Below are positions 26,610-41,600 of a DNA stretch of 64,000 nt, piece by piece. The notes below the pieces were generated by a model, which made no database searches, was not told the DNA's origin, and saw only the letters and a program-made list of their open reading frames with translations. Origin of the DNA: Datnioides undecimradiatus. Taxonomy: Eukaryota; Chordata; Actinopteri; Lobotiformes; Datnioididae. Every line of letters begins with the position of its first letter. The first letter of the stretch is position 1. Location: the NCBI GenBank assembly GCA_008933995.1, contig WARS01000033.1:10988287-11052286 (forward strand), given 5' to 3'. Position numbers and translations under genes: made by a program.

Positions 26610-29600
26610 ACGGACAGCATGTGTGTGACCCAGGTAGCTACAGTGCTGCTGCTGCCACCTCCTGGCAGAAACGTCACTCTGATTATAATGGATTATAGTC
26701 AAACCTGTTGGACTACCAGCCACTGTATATCTACCTTATGACACTTTTCACTAAAGTATTCATCTATTCTACTCTACTCCATTCTACTCCATTCTACTCT
26801 GTTCTGTTCTATTCTATTCCATTCTGTTCTACTGTATTCTATTCTATTCCATTCTGTTCTACTGTATTCTATTCTATTCCATTCTGTTCTATTCTATCAA
26901 GTATATCTTACTATCTTAATTCAGTGAAGCTATTTTAAGCACATCTAACAGTAACAGTAGATGAGTGTGTGTGAGTGTTTGTTTCTCGCACCCACAGCGC
27001 TGACAGGATACTGACAGTTTTGACACGTGGTCTGTTTAAGCATGCCTGTTACTCACACATAAACAAGCTGTGGCAGCACAGAACCGTGACCAGCCGCACA
27101 AAACGCAAGTTGTTGCAGAACAAAGGTTGTCGTCCCACCCACAACATTTCTCCCTTTCCCATCAAGGGGCGGCTTTATTAACATGGAATTCATGATACTC
27201 CTACATGAGTAAGAATGAACAGGCTACAGCTACTATTTGCAAAAACCTTGACATTTCAACTGGGAAGGTTCAGAATTGTAGTGATTATCATCTAACTTGG
27301 TTGTGGTTTGAGCTGGTTTTATGTACCAGGTAATCCCCCTAAGGCCATTAAAATCCTCCCAAACACTTTGTGGAATGTAAGGAAAGCATGGGTGTCAGTT
27401 ACAGTACATACTGGTAGGAGTGTCATTGGTTTCATTTGCTTGTTTGAACTTGGGCCATCATCTTGTGCTGACAAAAAAAATATATTCAATTTCGTTCAAC
27501 AAATGTTCACGAAAACTAGAAAAGTCGATTTTAACAGGAACAAGCAGCTCTGAACCTGCCTTTGTAAAGAGTTCAACACCCCTCGGCCCACACCTGCCTT
27601 CACCAGAATGTACAGTATGCCGCTCGATTCTGTCACTGACACAGAGAGGATATTGTGGACAGATAATACAACAAGTCCATTCAAGCCAGGAGAACAAACA
27701 GCTTGCCTAACATCCTGCCTGCATAGCCAGCCTTTAACATTTACATTACATAGACTACTGACGTCCCGAGCTTCTGTGTCAACACTGTGCCGGGATATAG
27801 CAGAACAAGGCTAAAAGCTATGAGCTAAAATGCTTTAGTGTATGGTATATTCAGAGCGCTTGGATATTAACAGCTAGAAAGTCTTTGAAAAAAATTCTAT
27901 CTATTCTAATAATGGATCAAAGAGGATGAATATTAAAGATAAGAACTTGGCCATTTAGCTTGTATACGTTAAAACATTTTTGACTGGGTCTATATACATA
28001 AATAACACACTATGCTGCATGCCTGAAACAAAGACTTCAGATGTCTCCACAGGAAACAACTGAAGTTACAGCATCTCCGGAAACTTGCCTATATTCACAC
28101 CATACCTGTAATACTCAGGGCATTTCAAAACAGGACACCACTACCCTTTGAATCGCCCTGCTCTCTGTTTCAGCTTCAGAAATGGACACGGCGACTGCAA
28201 ATAGTCCTCAGCAGAGATGTCAGATTGTCAGAGGTTGGGTGAGTTGGGAATTCAGCATGAGCGCTGTCGCCTGTACCATAAACCTGAGTGAGGCAGTGGG
28301 TCAGTGGAAATGAATGCAGAGCTGCAGTGCGTTTCATTTAAAACAGAGTGGTGATGAGCAGTTGAAGGGCCTGTGCTCCACCAGAAAACTGACGATACCT
28401 TTATTATACTGACAACACATTTCGGCAACAAATGAACAGCTGTGTATTTTTCCTTCATTGTTATTATCTCCCACTACCTAGTTAGCTGTAGTGGTGATGC
28501 TGATGCAATGGTTTTTTTAGAAAATGAGAATCCGGAGCACTTTCTTTTAAGCTTTGATTAAATCACTATAGACCTAATTTTATTGTTTAAAGTAACGAAT
28601 TTCAAATAAACAAGTGTGCTGATGACTTCTGTCGTGCCTCATGCTTGGAAGCTACTGCAGAAAGCGACACATCTATTCTGGAATACATCGAGTTGGAGTC
28701 AAATGAAGTAATGCAGGGGCTGAGGAGTGGTCATTTCTCATAGCTGCACAATCTCTGTACCAGACGTTTAAAGGCTCAAGTGGAAGCTTAACATCTAGCA
28801 CGATATAGCATTAATATTCCTAAAGCCTTAATGGTTTAAACCTACGCGGGCCTACAAGGTCAACTATGATCCCATGGTATCATAACTCCAGACAGGATCA
28901 TTATCCATACAACACAGAAGCTCACTGACAATCCCCTGCTCCACTGCACAGCTCGGCCTTATCACTGTCAGCATCAGTGTGAGGTTTCAAGCACACTTGC
29001 AGCACTTAAATCTTAAATCCCCTCTTTTTGCTCACAGCTCAGCCTCTTTTCCACTCAACAAAGAAATCACTTTCAGAAACAACCCCGGGTCACAGAGAGG
29101 GGCTTGAAACTACACACACAGAAAGATTCAAAGAACCCTTTTTGAGCTTTCATCACAACATGATCCTGCAGAATTAAGCACATTTTAATCATTCAGCAGG
29201 TCAGTCAGAGCTGGGAGAGACACCAGCCAATGTGTGACAGGCAGAAAAGAAAAAAAAAAAAACTGAAACTGAACTGAAAACAAATACAGTGAACATCCTG
29301 GATCCTAAGAGTTTCCGCACTGAAAAACGCAGGAGCTGGGTTCATAAAAAAAGCCCAGTGACGACAGTCGTGGTGCTGGTGGTGGAGAGGGTTATGGAAA
29401 CAGCGGGAAGGAGGGAGGAAGACAGAGAAAGAGGCGGCGTCAGTCACAACCAGAAAAGGCGACTTGACTTGACTGAGCTGGCTACATTCGCAGCATATGT
29501 TTGGGAAATCACCAGCAAAACATGTGGAGCTGCAGAAAATAACCGCCCTAAACACGGCTAAACAGAAGATGAATGGCCCAAATTGAAGTGAATAGAGGGT

Positions 29601-32600
29601 ATGAACACTTGATGAATCACTACCTCCCTCCTGGGAAGATTGCCAACTGTGCAGCATGGCAAATTTCTACCACTTTGCCCAAGAAAAAAAAAAAATAGTT
29701 CAGCGTGTCACTTTGCAAGCGCCGTACAGTAATTTCTGACTTTGTATTGGGAAGGTCTGCTCCTCCTTTACTCCTACTAGAAAAGACAGCGAGCAGCGAG
29801 ACTGGCCCAGAAAGCAACACACCAGCTGCCCTCTCTCCACCAGCCAAACCAAACAGCCACACACATACGCACGAAAAACACTGCCACACACAGAAATGGA
29901 AAATCTGAGCCTTTATGTAATCTTAGCTGCAGTTTTCTGCTGAAATGAATGAAGGAGGCAGAGGATGTTTTTGTTTCTTTGTCTGCAATGAACTTTCTGG
30001 TGGGGCGGGAAAACATGCACATTTACTTTTTGAAGCCGTCTTTGTTGTTGTTTTTGCATTGCACGATATTTCGCAGGTGGCTGGGCTGTTTGGGGATTTT
30101 TTATGCACATTGGCTGGCTAAAGACGTCAAGTGGATGGAAGTCAATGTTACCGATGCATCTGAAGGCTGCAGTGCAACAACAAAAGTCTATTTTTAAAAT
30201 GTTTTATTGCTAAAAATAAAAATCAATATCACGGCTTGAAAAAGCCCATCAATATCAGCCTTACCACTGGCCTTTGACATGTGAGGAAATTAGATTTTTT
30301 TGTTATATGACTTTCTATTATGTTCCATTAAAAACGATACAAGTCGAGCCTGGAATAAGTGGAAATTTGAACGTTTCATCTTGACTAATTACCGTGTACT
30401 TCTTGCCCAAACGAGCTGTTGGGTTTCACAAATTTCAAAGACATCTTAAACACCCTTAAAAATAACTTCGTAAGTGTTTTGCACTCCCTCTCCCTCTCAT
30501 TACCCACTCACTTATAACTCATCTATCATTTCCATTGCTTGAGTACAGTCTGCACCTTTGATTCAAGCTCCCATTTACTCAGCTGTTAACATTATTCCAT
30601 AGTTAATCTTAATTATTCCGGCCATAAGTTTGAGAGTTCAACACTTTGCTCCTCGGCTTTTCATCTCCTGTGGTTTTAAACTCATTTGTCTTTAATGCGT
30701 CTGCCTCTCTAACCTCTCCCGCATTACCCTTCACCATTTCGCCTGGCCTGAGCAGCGGAGGACGGAGCAGCCGGAGAAGTTTCTGTCTGTGCAAAGCAGC
30801 AGATGTTACAGATTGAACGCACAGTGCTGAGCTGAGCTAAGTTACTGCCAGACAGAGTTCAGCTGACAGGCAAGTTTGAGGGTGGGCTGCTAACTTTAGG
30901 CCTGCACACAAACAAAGTGTGCAAACAGAAACAAGAAGAAGCATGTAAAAAAAATGGTTTTCTACAGGAGCCAAATTAAAGCGGCTGATGCATGCACCCA
31001 CTTGGCCTACGCTGAGCTGTCGTCTGCATGGCCTTATAGCCACAGGCGGGCTGTCAGATAGCCAAGATATGGAACAGATAGCTGATCTCTTTCACCAATC
31101 TGTTCAGACAGGCAGCTCTGCACTGCTTCTCACACTCTCACTGCAGCGCCATAAATCCAGAGCAGAACTGAGCAGCGTAGCTCTGCTCAACTGTTTTGAA
31201 GCGTGTTCGGGACACGGTATGAGACAGCGAAGACAAAAAGCACCAAGTGCCTCGCAGCTGGGTTCACTAGCTTTATCCAGCCTGTGGGACTCGAAGAATT
31301 AATTCCACTTTTGTTTGGTTTGGTTTCATGCAAGCCTCAGATGTTTCTGAAGCCCCCGGGGTCATGTACAAACCAGGTGAACCTGGAATGCACGGTTTCT
31401 CTGGTGGAGCAGAACAAACATCAGCGAAATTTAACCACTTGTAACACTAAAGAAATGGGACTCATATGTATGCTTCATTATTCTTGGTAAGATGAAAAAG
31501 CAGCACTGTTTAAGGGTTTCCGGTTAGGCCTAAAAGCCACCATTTGTGCAGGGAGTGGGAGTGCAGGGCCTGATGAGGGCTTTAGTGCAGATCGTAATCA
31601 GCTAAGCCATAGCCTACATACTGTACAGTCAATACAGATCTAAAACCTAATGAATAGTTTGCATAGATGCACAAAATAGAGACAGTGTGCAGCATTCATT
31701 TTATAAAAACATGACACTCCTATTCACATCTAGTTGTTTAAGATGCAACCCCAAGACAAAAAAATGACCCTGTGCATGAATATGTGGGCATGTGCTACCA
31801 TCCACATATAGTTTGAATATGTTTGCCTGGGAAATACAATGGTCTGTCATGCTGAATCACAACATCAGAGGCCAACAGACTATGTTATCACCAAAGTTAC
31901 ACAAACACACATCCAGCTACCTTACACTGACACACACACACACACACACACACCAGACTCACACAAATCCCTGCCAGTGAATGGCCTCTTATCTGTGTAG
32001 ATACAACCCAATGTAATTTCCAGTTAACAGTGGACTGACTGAGCGGAAGACTATTTGACTGAGCTCACCAACTGCAGATTAAGCCACAGAGGCTGGCGGA
32101 AAAAACATTTCTCTCACTTACTCAACTCTAGGTACTTGAAACGTTCTCAGACCTTGGACAAATATAGTTTCTGCCTTGAAAACCAGGCAAATGAAAAAGG
32201 CTAATGAAGTCTAGACCATCTCAGTGAAGCACAAATCTAACCGTGGTACATCTAGGCTTGGTGCAGCCACTATCAAGACAAGACAGAAAGAGAATTTTAA
32301 AGCAAACATAAGGGCTATAGACACACAGCGACAGTTTACACGTGTCAAGACACTAGATTTCCACTTTTGGCCACTTGTGACCAACTGTAGGTACTGACGA
32401 TTAGTTGCCCCTTTTACAGAAGTTTGGTTTCCACAATGTCTGTTATATTCTGCCTTAAATGTAGACCAAAAAATATCCAAAACCATATCAATCACTCTAC
32501 AATGATGTAAAAAAGCTGCTCAAATTTGAGTGAGTAACGGATAAAAGTTCAACAACCTTACCCCGAAAACAATAGGTCCTGACAATATGGTCATTCTGTT

Positions 32601-35600
32601 GCACAAAGGTCTTACTCTCTCTGAACAAGCTAACTGTCTACATCTTCAACGTTCTCTTTAAAGGCATTGTGCCTGTGTCTGTGAGGGTTTTGTTTTGGAT
32701 TAGCATTGTGTGGTGGGTCAGGTGGTAAATGTGTCCGCAGCCGGGTTCATCTGCGATCTGAGTTGCTGAGTTATGGAGCAACAATGCTCTTTTCTACGTC
32801 TAAAGTTGTTATCAGATTAGTTATGTTTTATTTGTGAGAAATCCTTTTCCAAGGACAGCGTATAAATTAGTTATTGCTGGATTTCAAATTTGACTTTATC
32901 CACAGGCTCAATCAGAGTCTGCAAGGTGCAAGTAACGGTTGTGTGCTGCAATCTGTTTATATATTAGGTACGGGAAAGAAAAAAAAACACACTTTCGACC
33001 TTCTGTGTTTGTTCTTTCATCTTCTGTCAAATGTTCATGGTTATTAAAATATGGCTACAATAGCTAAAAAATGGTCTACGCCAGGTGTGAAGCCCATGTA
33101 CACAGACCTAAACAGGATCAGCATTTCAGAAACACGTTAGCAGATAATCTGGTAGGTTGCAGTTTACATCCTCACAAACAAAGAAAATTTAATTTGCATG
33201 GTTTGATTAGTCTTGAGTAAGAGCGTATCATCTGGCAAAGCAGGCATAACAATGTACAATATTATGACTGAAGGCAAGTGCATACAAGAATCTGCACTGA
33301 AAAAACACTTAAGCATAAAAGCACATCATCACATGTATCAGAAGTTGCAATGTATAGTCATCATTTTTTTTGTTGATGGCAGATACAGTAAGTGATCACT
33401 GACATCACTAAAACCTAACCTCACTCTAAACGTCTCAAAGGATGGGTGCGTGGAAGTAGTTTCCATACGGAGAGATCAATCTGTCTCCTTCTGTTCCCCT
33501 GACATGCCTACTTAAATGCGCTGCCTGCTCACAGTTGCTGAGTCAATGGACCTCCTATCATGCAGCACAAGCCCACTGATCCTTCTCCTAAACTCACTGA
33601 CAATCGGGCCATTGATGCTGATCTGACACTTACCAATGAATTGGACTGGAGAGGGGACTTGGACCTCCAATTGAGAGCAGACACTTTCCAGGTCATGACC
33701 TCTGCTCTGGTTGTCATGACTTCTAAGAAGAGGGCTTTGAAAGGAATTAATTGTTAAAAGGTGACAGCAGAAGGGAGGGGACTGGCCCTGTTTTGTCATC
33801 TGAATCAATTCAGTCAAAAGTGAGTATACAAATTAGATGTTTTAAGTTGTTTCTACTTTCACTTGCAATTTGCATTGCAACGTTGATGGGAAAAGAGGAA
33901 TATAGCATAGTTGTTACAAAGATAGTAGCAATTTGCTGTTAGAGTCAATGTATGTTTTTGTTAGACTTATATTTAGGATTTAGGATTTTGCTCACACAAA
34001 CATGTATCTAGTATGGATAGTACAACCATTGCAAATGAAAGCTGTGAACAGCATATGAATGCATACATCAACAAAATCATCTGCAAATGCCATTGAACTA
34101 ATTGATCTTAGGTCAGCAGTTTCTTGCAACCATCCTAGAGCTTCCAGTTAAGATGAAAAGAGGAAATCCTGTCAAGAGTACTTTCATATCAAGTTTTTGG
34201 CAATCACATAAGGCGCAAGAAATCAATTAAAGTTTGTAGAGAAGTCTGCAAATCTATTATACATTACATGCTTACATGAATTTATGCCAGGGCTTTGAAC
34301 ACTTTGAAAACTTGTGCATTATAAGGAAAGTGATGTGACGCGGCCCAGTGGCCTGTGGATGCACTTTTGCACAACTTTCTGATAAGAAAGGAATGAGCGG
34401 CTATGATTTGATCTGACAGAAGTGTGTGATAACTGTTGACTCTGTCAAAGGGTAGGCCAGCTCGGTGCAGATCAGAGCAAAATGTACAGTATTTGAACCT
34501 GAACAACAAAGCCAAAGCCAAGAAAATGCATATACTCTAATATAAATGCCTATTATCTCCAATTAAAATACTATACAGACTATAATAAATGTCTGTTAAA
34601 AGTTAAGATATAATTGCCAATGAAATGCATATACTCTCCCACTACCAATGGGTTTCAGTTAACAGTTAATTGCTATATCAACTCCAAGTGGCACAGTCCA
34701 TATTTGCTTAAATGAGGCTGTTTCACCCAGCCCCAGATCTGTAACTGGTCACATACTGATAGTGAAGGCTATGCTATCTAACTGTGCCATACTCATGACA
34801 ATATAAATGAAAGAAAAAGTGTCCATAGTGTAGCTTTAGTGACATTGTGTATGTGAAATGCAATGCCCTTGTCTTAAAATGAGATAAGCAGGTTTTTCAT
34901 TAAATTGTTTAATACAATCGTGCTGTGGGCAGGAAGTTCAGGGATCCCAGCTGTCACATTCCTAGCATTACATAGGTGAGAGCCCTGCATTCTTTTCAAA
35001 CTTGTCAGCAAAGGAGTTGAATGAACAAGGCACCAAGTGATCTACAGAATGGCTGGGTGAGCACGCAAACGACAGCGTAATGTCTGTGGCAAGGAAAACT
35101 TAGTGGGGAGGCTACCAAGAGGCCAACAGAAACACTAAACGAACTACAGGAATTTCTGGCAGGTAGTGGTCATCTCCTCTATTCTGCACATGTCTGGGCT
35201 AGATGGAAACCGTTTCTTACAAAAGGAAACATCTAAACTGTCTGAACTATGCCAAGAGATGCATTCAGTTACCCAAAAATACATAAAAAATATGTTAGTC
35301 TGACAAAACAAAGGTTGTTCAGTCTTAATTCTATAAGATTTGTTGGCACAAACCCAATACAGCTCATCATCCAAGAAACACCATACTGACTGAGAAGCAT
35401 GGTGGTAGTAGCATCATGCTCTGGGGCTGCTTGTCATCAGGTCGTTTAGGGGCTGCTGTTAAGACAGAAGAGCTAATGAATAGCTCACAAAATTGGCACA
35501 AAAGCTGCTGCTCTGAATCAAAATAGTCAAGAGTCCAACACAACAGTGACCCAAAGCACACATCCAAGTGGACTAAGGCACAGCTTATGAAATCAAAGTC

Positions 35601-38600
35601 TAGTAATGGCCCAGTCAGGCCCCAGACCTAAAACCCATCAAAAACATGTGGAATGACCTAAAGAGAGACCAGTGGAGATTGTAATCTTGTAATTTTGACA
35701 GAACTTGAACTTTTTTTGCTATGAAAAGTATGTGTTTTCTGGATTTTTGTATGTTATAAGATCAAATAAAATATGTTACATGTGTGACATTTACAATGTT
35801 TATTTATTATTTTTGTCTTCCAATTTAAAAAAAACCTGCACTGTTGTGTGTTTTAGACTCTCTACACCCAGCGTACTTTAGTAAGCATGTAGACAAGCAG
35901 CAAAATGAGTAAGTCTAAGAATTTCTGATCAAACACGAGTGATAATATGAATCAGAGAATAAGTAACTGAGCATGCAAAGGACTGAGTGAACAATTGACT
36001 GAATGAACCAGTAAGTAAGCAAACCAGTGATTCATGAATTGAGTAAGGGGATTGAGTAAAAGAGTGTGTGAGTCAAAATAATGATAGTTCCAACAATCAA
36101 ACTGCCTGCACTCCCACTGCTGTCTTGTGTTGTTCGCACAAACGACACGCAATTGCATTTGTATGCATTTCATCATCACCTTGCATGAACCTTCTAGTTT
36201 TCACACCTTGTATTACTCACAAGTCTTTGTCAATCAAACCGCTTGTGCCTCAGAGAACTATATCTATGATCACAGACTATTTCATGTACTCCCACTATAG
36301 TTTACCATATGTTTCTCAATCACACTGCTAACTGCTGGGTAAATTCCTCACAGGTTGCATGTACCTTCAGTGGAAAATCGCTGCACAAACTTGCAAACAC
36401 TGCGCACAGTGTGACACAAACACTGACTACCAAAATGAGTGTTTAATAGACTTCACCCAATTTACAAGGAAGTCCCCTGAAACATTACTGAGATATTGCA
36501 TGTTTTATGACTTCACAGCAACATTAACTATTTATCTCTGACCACCAAATTACAATCACTTCATCCTTGAGTCCAAGTTGATGTTTCCCTACTCCCATAA
36601 TTTATGAGGTATTGCCTTCACAAGGCCAAAATGTTTTGTCAGGTCACAGTGATCACAACACATTCCTGACCTTATTATAACGTGTGACTGTTGACTACTG
36701 AACACTAAAACCTGGAGCAAGCACCTTGTATTAACATCAAAACAATGTTTTCCAATTAGAGCCCAAAAGATTTATTGGTACGAACCGATACCTCTTATCT
36801 ATCATGGACATATCGGTGTCAAAGCAGTATTAGCATTCCTGAACTGCATTAAAATATATAGTGTTTTTATTCTGGTAATAATGCAGAAAAAGCTTGTGGT
36901 ACCATACTGTTGTCACAAAAAAGTCATATAAAGATATGGCTTTGAAATAGATTCTTTGAAAAAGATATTTGTTTAAAAAAAACAGCGTAGTCATATCAGT
37001 GCACAGTTCAGATACAGCAGATCTATTTTCATTCCATCATTCAGGATCTAGTTCTGATCTGTTATCTTCGGGTCCACTTTTAGCTGCTACTGCAATAAAT
37101 GAGTGCATCTGTGACTCTGAATACCAGCTAAGCTGCTGCATGCAGTGTGTGAGATACATGTCTTGAGTTGGTAGGAATATATGGATAATCCCGAAAAAAA
37201 GAGATAAAACAAAGATCATACGTGAAGATCAAATATTCCTCTAATGTAACATGCCTTTGGAAAATACACATAAAAGTACATTGTAGCAGCTTATAAATAT
37301 TCTTAAATACCAGTAACTGTTCTGCAGTTTTTGCACTACTTTTGTGTTTTCCCTATAACAGATTTCAGTCTTTTAACGAAACATAACTGAAAGTGTCTAC
37401 ATTTCCATTCCAAACTATATGAATAACTTCAAAAGAGACCCATAATAGTATGTCAAAAGGGCCACAACGCAACACATATCCTAAATATAAAATGAAAACT
37501 GTTAACTTTGCTTTCAACTTTCTTGTGAACATATTAACCAATGATATCATACCCAAAGTAAGACAAAGAAAAAAATTAAAACATCAAAAAATACATACAA
37601 AAGAGTTGGAGAAGAGGTGTTGGGGAGAGAGCTCAGTAGGAAGCAGAGGTCAGACAGTAGTCAGACATCGGTTTCTGTTGTGATGTGGACAGTGACTCAG
37701 TGTTTCCACAGTGTGATCTGTTGGCCTCCCACAGCACTGCTTCTGTCAGCGCTCCAGACTCGATCACTCTCAATAGGAGCAGCTGGCAGCTGGTCAATTT
37801 CAAATGGATGTGTTGAGACAGTTGATGCAGACTTTGAAAATCTCAGCAAGATAAAGCTGCGCAAGAAGTTCTATTTTTGTGATCTGCTAAGGACTGGTGG
37901 ATTCATAAACTCAGAATATTCCTTCTGTGTTTGATGAACAAGATCTCAGTTTGGAATGGAAACAAACTCCAGACCCTGCCAAAGTGGGCAAGGCTTGGCA
38001 GACAGCACAGATTACTGGTATCCATTACCCACTCTTCCCTTCACTTCAGTGTTGGAAGAACATTCAGTTGAGTTATCTGACTACAGTTTACTGGAAAAAT
38101 GCGAGTCTTATACCCCTAAAACTTTTAAGACTTTATCCTTGAAAACCTAGCAATGTTTCATCAACACTGATGTGTGGTTTGATCAGATCTTCCTCACAAT
38201 GGTAAACCATGACAACAACCAGCTCCCTTCAAACTGCAACTGTAACTGAAAATAGTTTTAATCGTCCATTAAGTACGCATCCTGACCCATTTCCAGCTGA
38301 GCACTTACTAGTTCACTCCAGTGAGAAAAGAGCATACAAAAACACTAATACAGAAATGTGTCGTGAAATAACCAGAACTGTTGGTCAGTTAACTGTGTGG
38401 TCATTTCACTCACTGTATGCTGGATTTGTTTTCACAGCCCACTGATGCAACCTACCCAAATTTGTTATATCATGTGCAAGAATGAACAATGAAGAAGAAG
38501 GATAAAGAGTTGGGTCATCCTCTGGAGCAGAACTTCCCCTTTCTCAGGCTGTAGACACCAGAATTCTGGGCCCTGACGGAGGCATCGTAACTTGCTGGTA

Positions 38601-41600
38601 TGGATCAGGAACAGGTCACGGCTGCTAATGATGAGAATAACAGTAACTGAGTAACTGAGCCCAGAATCCCTTGGTGAGACTACATTTCTACAGTCCCAAG
38701 CTAAAAATGTAAAAGAATATATATACAAGGTCTTGAAGGATGTGTAGCAGGTGTGTCTCTTTGCATGGCCCTCTACCTGTGCACTCTGCCAAGAACTACA
38801 AAGCAGCTTCCAAAAAAATCATGAAAATCACATGAAAGGCAGAGCTGCAAAACATGAAGACTCGAAACTAGTGGAGAGCATTTCTTGACACACTGACTTG
38901 CTAAGTCAGGAGTTATGGCTTCATCAGAGTAATGCTCTTTTGAAAGACCTTGGCTGCACTGAATAATACACCAGTTACAACCAGATGTAACTTTCATAAT
39001 AATACCCATTTGAATTCATCTACTTCTTGAAATACGAGCAAACAAGAAGACAATTTAATTTAGAGGCATAAAACAGCCTTGTTACATCGTCTATTTGTAC
39101 TTCTTGGTACATCAGCGCTCTAAGAGACAGTGTGAGGACGTCCAGTCTCTAATATGTGCTGATTGCTGAAATGGGCAAATGCTGATAAACACACACAAGT
39201 ATTTTTAATCTTTCAGTCTTCAAAGTCCTGACTCATCTCAACAGACTGCATAAGTCACTGTCAATAGCTGCGACCTCTGGAGAGAGCTTGTGCACTAACC
39301 TTGCCCTCATTCTTGACATTTTCTGTCTTCACGGGCAAAACAAAGGGGCGAGTACAAGTTTAAAATAAGAAAGCACATCAGTTCTTTTTCCATGATGAGT
39401 TCCCTCGTGTATCAGCACTGCTTGGCTACCGTGAGGAATGCTGCTGCTGTTGACTACAGCCCGGTCTCTGAGGGATTTACAGGGCAGGATGTTTGGAACC
39501 TACATATTGCCTGCCGTACCACATAGGGAACATGTTTTATTACTGTGACAACAACAAGCATTCAAAATCCTGAAGGTCAAAAATGCATGAACAAGCAGCC
39601 ACATGAGAAACACATGGAAAGAGCTTCTTTGCATTTTTGTAACCTGTTGTTTGGTGGCTTGTAGAAATAGGTGGGTATGGAATAGGCTTGTTTTGCTGTA
39701 TAAACCCTAGATGGTGGCTGAAACTGACATCAAGCCTTATCTGGGGTAAGCAGCACAGTGAGGAGCTCAGTGCTTTAACAGAAAGGCAGGTCCCTTTATT
39801 GTACAGATGGGAAAAGTGGCTAAAACCTATCAATGAAGATTTCCATCATTTGTATCAGTTATGTTACTGTGAAAGTGAGACCTCCGTTGGCCTGATGGCA
39901 ACACAAAAACAGTAATTTTCTTCTAAATAAAGCGCTTCCACTTCTATCGCTCATATTCCTACACAAGAATCGCAGCCTAATTCAGGGAGAGGTTTAGGGA
40001 AATGTTTATTAATCTATCCTGATTGTTCATACTCCAGATTTTAAATAAATGCTATTCTGATATGAAATATGTCTGCTTTTCTGCTTATCATCCTGTCTAA
40101 ATTATTAATGGGGTCCGAACAAGGCCAGGGAATCTTGTAAGCTAAAGATTATACAGAAGTACTGTTTAAAAAGTGTATTAAAAAAGATGCAGAGTTATTC
40201 ATCCTTCCCAAAGTAAAAGTGACAATCACTATTCACATTGATTAAAACATTGACTAAAACGTATTTCTACTGATAAAATTTTGACTAAAGCAAAATAAAA
40301 GGATTTAAGTTTGACATGGAACAATTTTCAGAAACTGACTAAGACTAAAACTACAATTTCTGGTCAAAACAAACACTGTTTAGCATGGAGAGATATTATA
40401 TTCTGCTTACTGCAAAGGCTGTATATCCTTACACAAAGCATGAGGCCAGTGTAACACCATCTATGGATAATAGACAACATATGGCTGATAGAAAGATGGA
40501 GTTGTAAATGTGCTGCAAGTCAAATTTACTTTGACGTGAACAGGAAATCACGCCAGGTTCTGTCCGTTCCTTAAACTGTGCCTTAATGAATTTGGGTGGG
40601 ATTGAGATCATTTTCGCAGAACGTGATATGAGGCGATTTGAAAATACAGCCTGTGGGGTTTTCCCGCTTAGAGGCACAGCTAATCTACAGAAAAGACTTC
40701 CATATCTGCTGACATCAGACAGGTCTCTGTGGGGTCAACAGACGGGGATTTTTGTGACATTGCAGTGCTCTGCAGATGGTTGGTGTCTAACCTCGTACTC
40801 ACAGCTGTCAGTTTCGCCACATATATAGCATCGAAGTAGGATCAAAAACTTCTCTGTGATTCCCTAAACTGAAAATATTCAAATGGTAACTTTCAACACA
40901 CACAACACATACTTGGCTCGTAAAAAGTATTTGCCATTAGGGTAAAAGCTATAGTATCAGATTTGTAAGCAGAAGATGTGGTACATTAAGCTGTCAACAG
41001 GAAACATATAGAAGATCTTTCCAAAAAAATGGGTGTAGGGTTATTTTCTGGCATGTTAGGAGCTGAAATAATTAGTTGATCATGAGAACATTATCAAGAA
41101 AACTATTTTGATAATCAATGAAGTTAATTAATAAAAAGTTCAGTTTGGACAACTAATTGGAGAAAGGATGTTCCCATGGACACTTTTCATTGCTTTCTGG
41201 CATTTCTGACCGAACAATAAAATGAAAACTGTCTGGTGATGATTATGTTGCACTTTCTGCCGCCAGTCTTTTCTCATGCTACTTAATTCAAGGGGAATAC
41301 CTTTATTATCTGCTGCCTACAGACTTCTGGAAGGCAGGCATTCCCTTACAGAAAGTGCTTTAACAGATGGACAATCTGACACTACATTGCAAAATGCACC
41401 AATTTGGAGGTGTAATGTCATTTTTACAAAGAAAATTCCATAAATATATAATTATGGTTTTTATTCGCGCACTGAAGTCCACTTCAAGCACAGACACACA
41501 CACACACAGTGCTGGCAGTATGTGCCGCTTTCCTTTTCTGACACACATTCCAGACCAGTTTTGCAAGGTCCTAAAACTGCTTTAATGGGAGCACTGTGGC

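Noticed and set aside
26760-26900. CRISPR-like or regulatory array
   Set aside because: The units are adjacent without unique spacers and are built from a pentamer; it is an ordinary eukaryotic tandem repeat.
29205-29657. A 150-codon minus-strand frame with Phe/Cys-rich hydrophobic end
   Set aside because: Compositional bias (poly-A/T run at 29250-29262). No signal, motif or splice support.
30170-30250. Possible end of an 'ATCGG'-type MITE (CAATATCACGGC...GCCCATCAATATCAGCC)
   Set aside because: Too short and diverged to support as a feature.
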